This document shows, one piece after another, positions 63,384 to 64,000 of a stretch of 64,000 nt of DNA. The stretch is taken from contig OX596343.1 in NCBI GenBank assembly GCA_951394405.1, forward strand, positions 1,054,001-1,118,000, written 5' to 3'. This stretch comes from Coprinellus micaceus. Taxonomy: Eukaryota > Basidiomycota > Agaricomycetes > Agaricales > Psathyrellaceae. The first letter of the stretch is position 1; each line of letters begins with the position of its first letter. A program made the translations under genes and the position numbers. Below the pieces are notes generated by a model, which was given only the letters and a program-made list of their open reading frames with translations, had not been told where the DNA came from and searched no databases.

Positions 63384-64000
63384 ATGCCCCGAGTTGTGAG
63401 TGACACAGCGCGCCATATGTGCTAATTGTCCACTGACCAATTGTTCTCCGCCAGCCCAAGGCCAAATCTTCCCGGCCGTCACAGAGCGGAGGAGTAAAAG
63501 TAGAAGAGGACCTTCAACAGGACATTTTACAGACTCAAAAGCACCCTCTCCGCATCGTTGCTCGTACTTTCAAGGCCAAATCCGAAGGTGACGAAGGACA
63601 TATCCGCCCAGAATGCCCAGAATGCGGAAGATCGTTGAACCGTAAGGCCGACCTTCTCAGACACCAAAAGCAACATAATCCCGAGGCACAGTGAGTACTC
63701 AGTATACCCCGCGTTTATTTGGTCTAACTCTCGGTCATCCCTGTTGCATAGCCGCATCCATTGCCCCTACTGCTCCCACTCGACTTTGCAACAGTCCAAT
63801 ATGGACACACACATCCGATCGAGGCACACCGGGGAGGGGATCGTGTGCAATAAGTGTGGTGTTTATGAGCACACTGATAAGGCTATGATCAGCAGGCATC
63901 GCAAAAAGAACTGCGTCGGCATGAAAAGGGAAGATCATCAACTAGCCACTATACCTATTGCAGTCGCCGCCACCGTCTCTCCTGCGAAAAGACCGCGCCG
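63384..64000 (+). CDS. C2H2 zinc-finger protein (cut off by right window edge)
   Basis: Exon 1 is only MPRV (63384-63395, donor GTGAGT); exon 2 begins PKAKSSRPSQSGGVKVEEDL. Two fingers are visible: PECPECGRSLNRKADLLRHQKQH, which spans the end of exon 2, and after an intron IHCPYCSHSTLQQSNMDTHIRSRH. A third unit follows (VCNKCGVYEHTDKAMISRHRKKNC), where the last His is replaced by Cys, giving a C2HC form. A basic stretch (SPAKRPR) is the last readable part and could be a nuclear localisation signal. Probably a DNA-binding regulator; target unknown, and the C-terminus is missing. Confidence 0.8.

Overview
The window looks like nuclear DNA of a basidiomycete fungus, most likely a mushroom-forming agaricomycete. 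The reasons are the small, densely packed genes cut by many short introns (about 50-80 bases), the mix of families (MYND finger proteins, F-box proteins, a NACHT-WD40 receptor), and the proteins themselves. I count 20 genes with reasonable support, plus one probable gene relic, one small reading frame broken by a retroposon, and one gene with an in-frame stop. Both ends are open: MSH2 runs off the left edge and a C2H2 zinc-finger gene runs off the right edge.

Layout. 1-2073 (-): N-terminal half of mismatch-repair MSH2. 2434-5012 (-): two tandem copies of an uncharacterised two-exon family (A, B) and a possible diverged third copy (D); another copy (C) lies at 58953-59665. 5494-7997 (-): MYND finger protein 1. 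8261-14959 (-): LTN1 (listerin), the ribosome quality-control ubiquitin ligase. 15193-15467: a short poly-A retroposon inside a perfect 15-base target-site duplication. 15663-22469 (+): F-box gene 1, MYND 2, F-box gene 2. 22797-29019 (-): an ABCC-type transporter. 30207-31731 (-): delta-9 fatty acid desaturase with a cytochrome b5 tail. 32793-34597 (-): uncharacterised gene with an in-frame stop. 35174-37608 (-): MYND 3. 38422-38733 (+): small zinc-finger-like protein. 39703-41809 (+): seven-transmembrane receptor-like protein. 42320-43180 (-) and 43379-44367 (+): a divergent pair, CBS-domain protein and proteasome subunit PUP1. 45710-50900 (+): STAND/NLR-type receptor with NACHT and 14 WD40 repeats. 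51238-54302 (-): secreted GH51 arabinofuranosidase. 54970-56649 (-) and 56987-58575 (+): a divergent pair, SAM50 and a class I histone deacetylase. 58953-59665 (+): family member C. 60302-62648 (+): MATE transporter. 63384-64000 (+): C2H2 zinc-finger protein.

The genes fall into two groups. One is conserved core machinery: DNA repair, ribosome and protein quality control, proteasome, mitochondrial outer-membrane assembly, lipid desaturation and chromatin. Four of these (MSH2, LTN1, SAM50, PUP1) share the heptamer TAGGCGC in the same orientation 72-109 bases before the start codon. The other group is lineage-specific and multiplying locally: three MYND proteins with the same exon plan, two F-box paralogues, three or four members of the small A/B/C family, and a repeat-rich NLR. 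No tRNA, rRNA, CRISPR array or autonomous transposon was seen.
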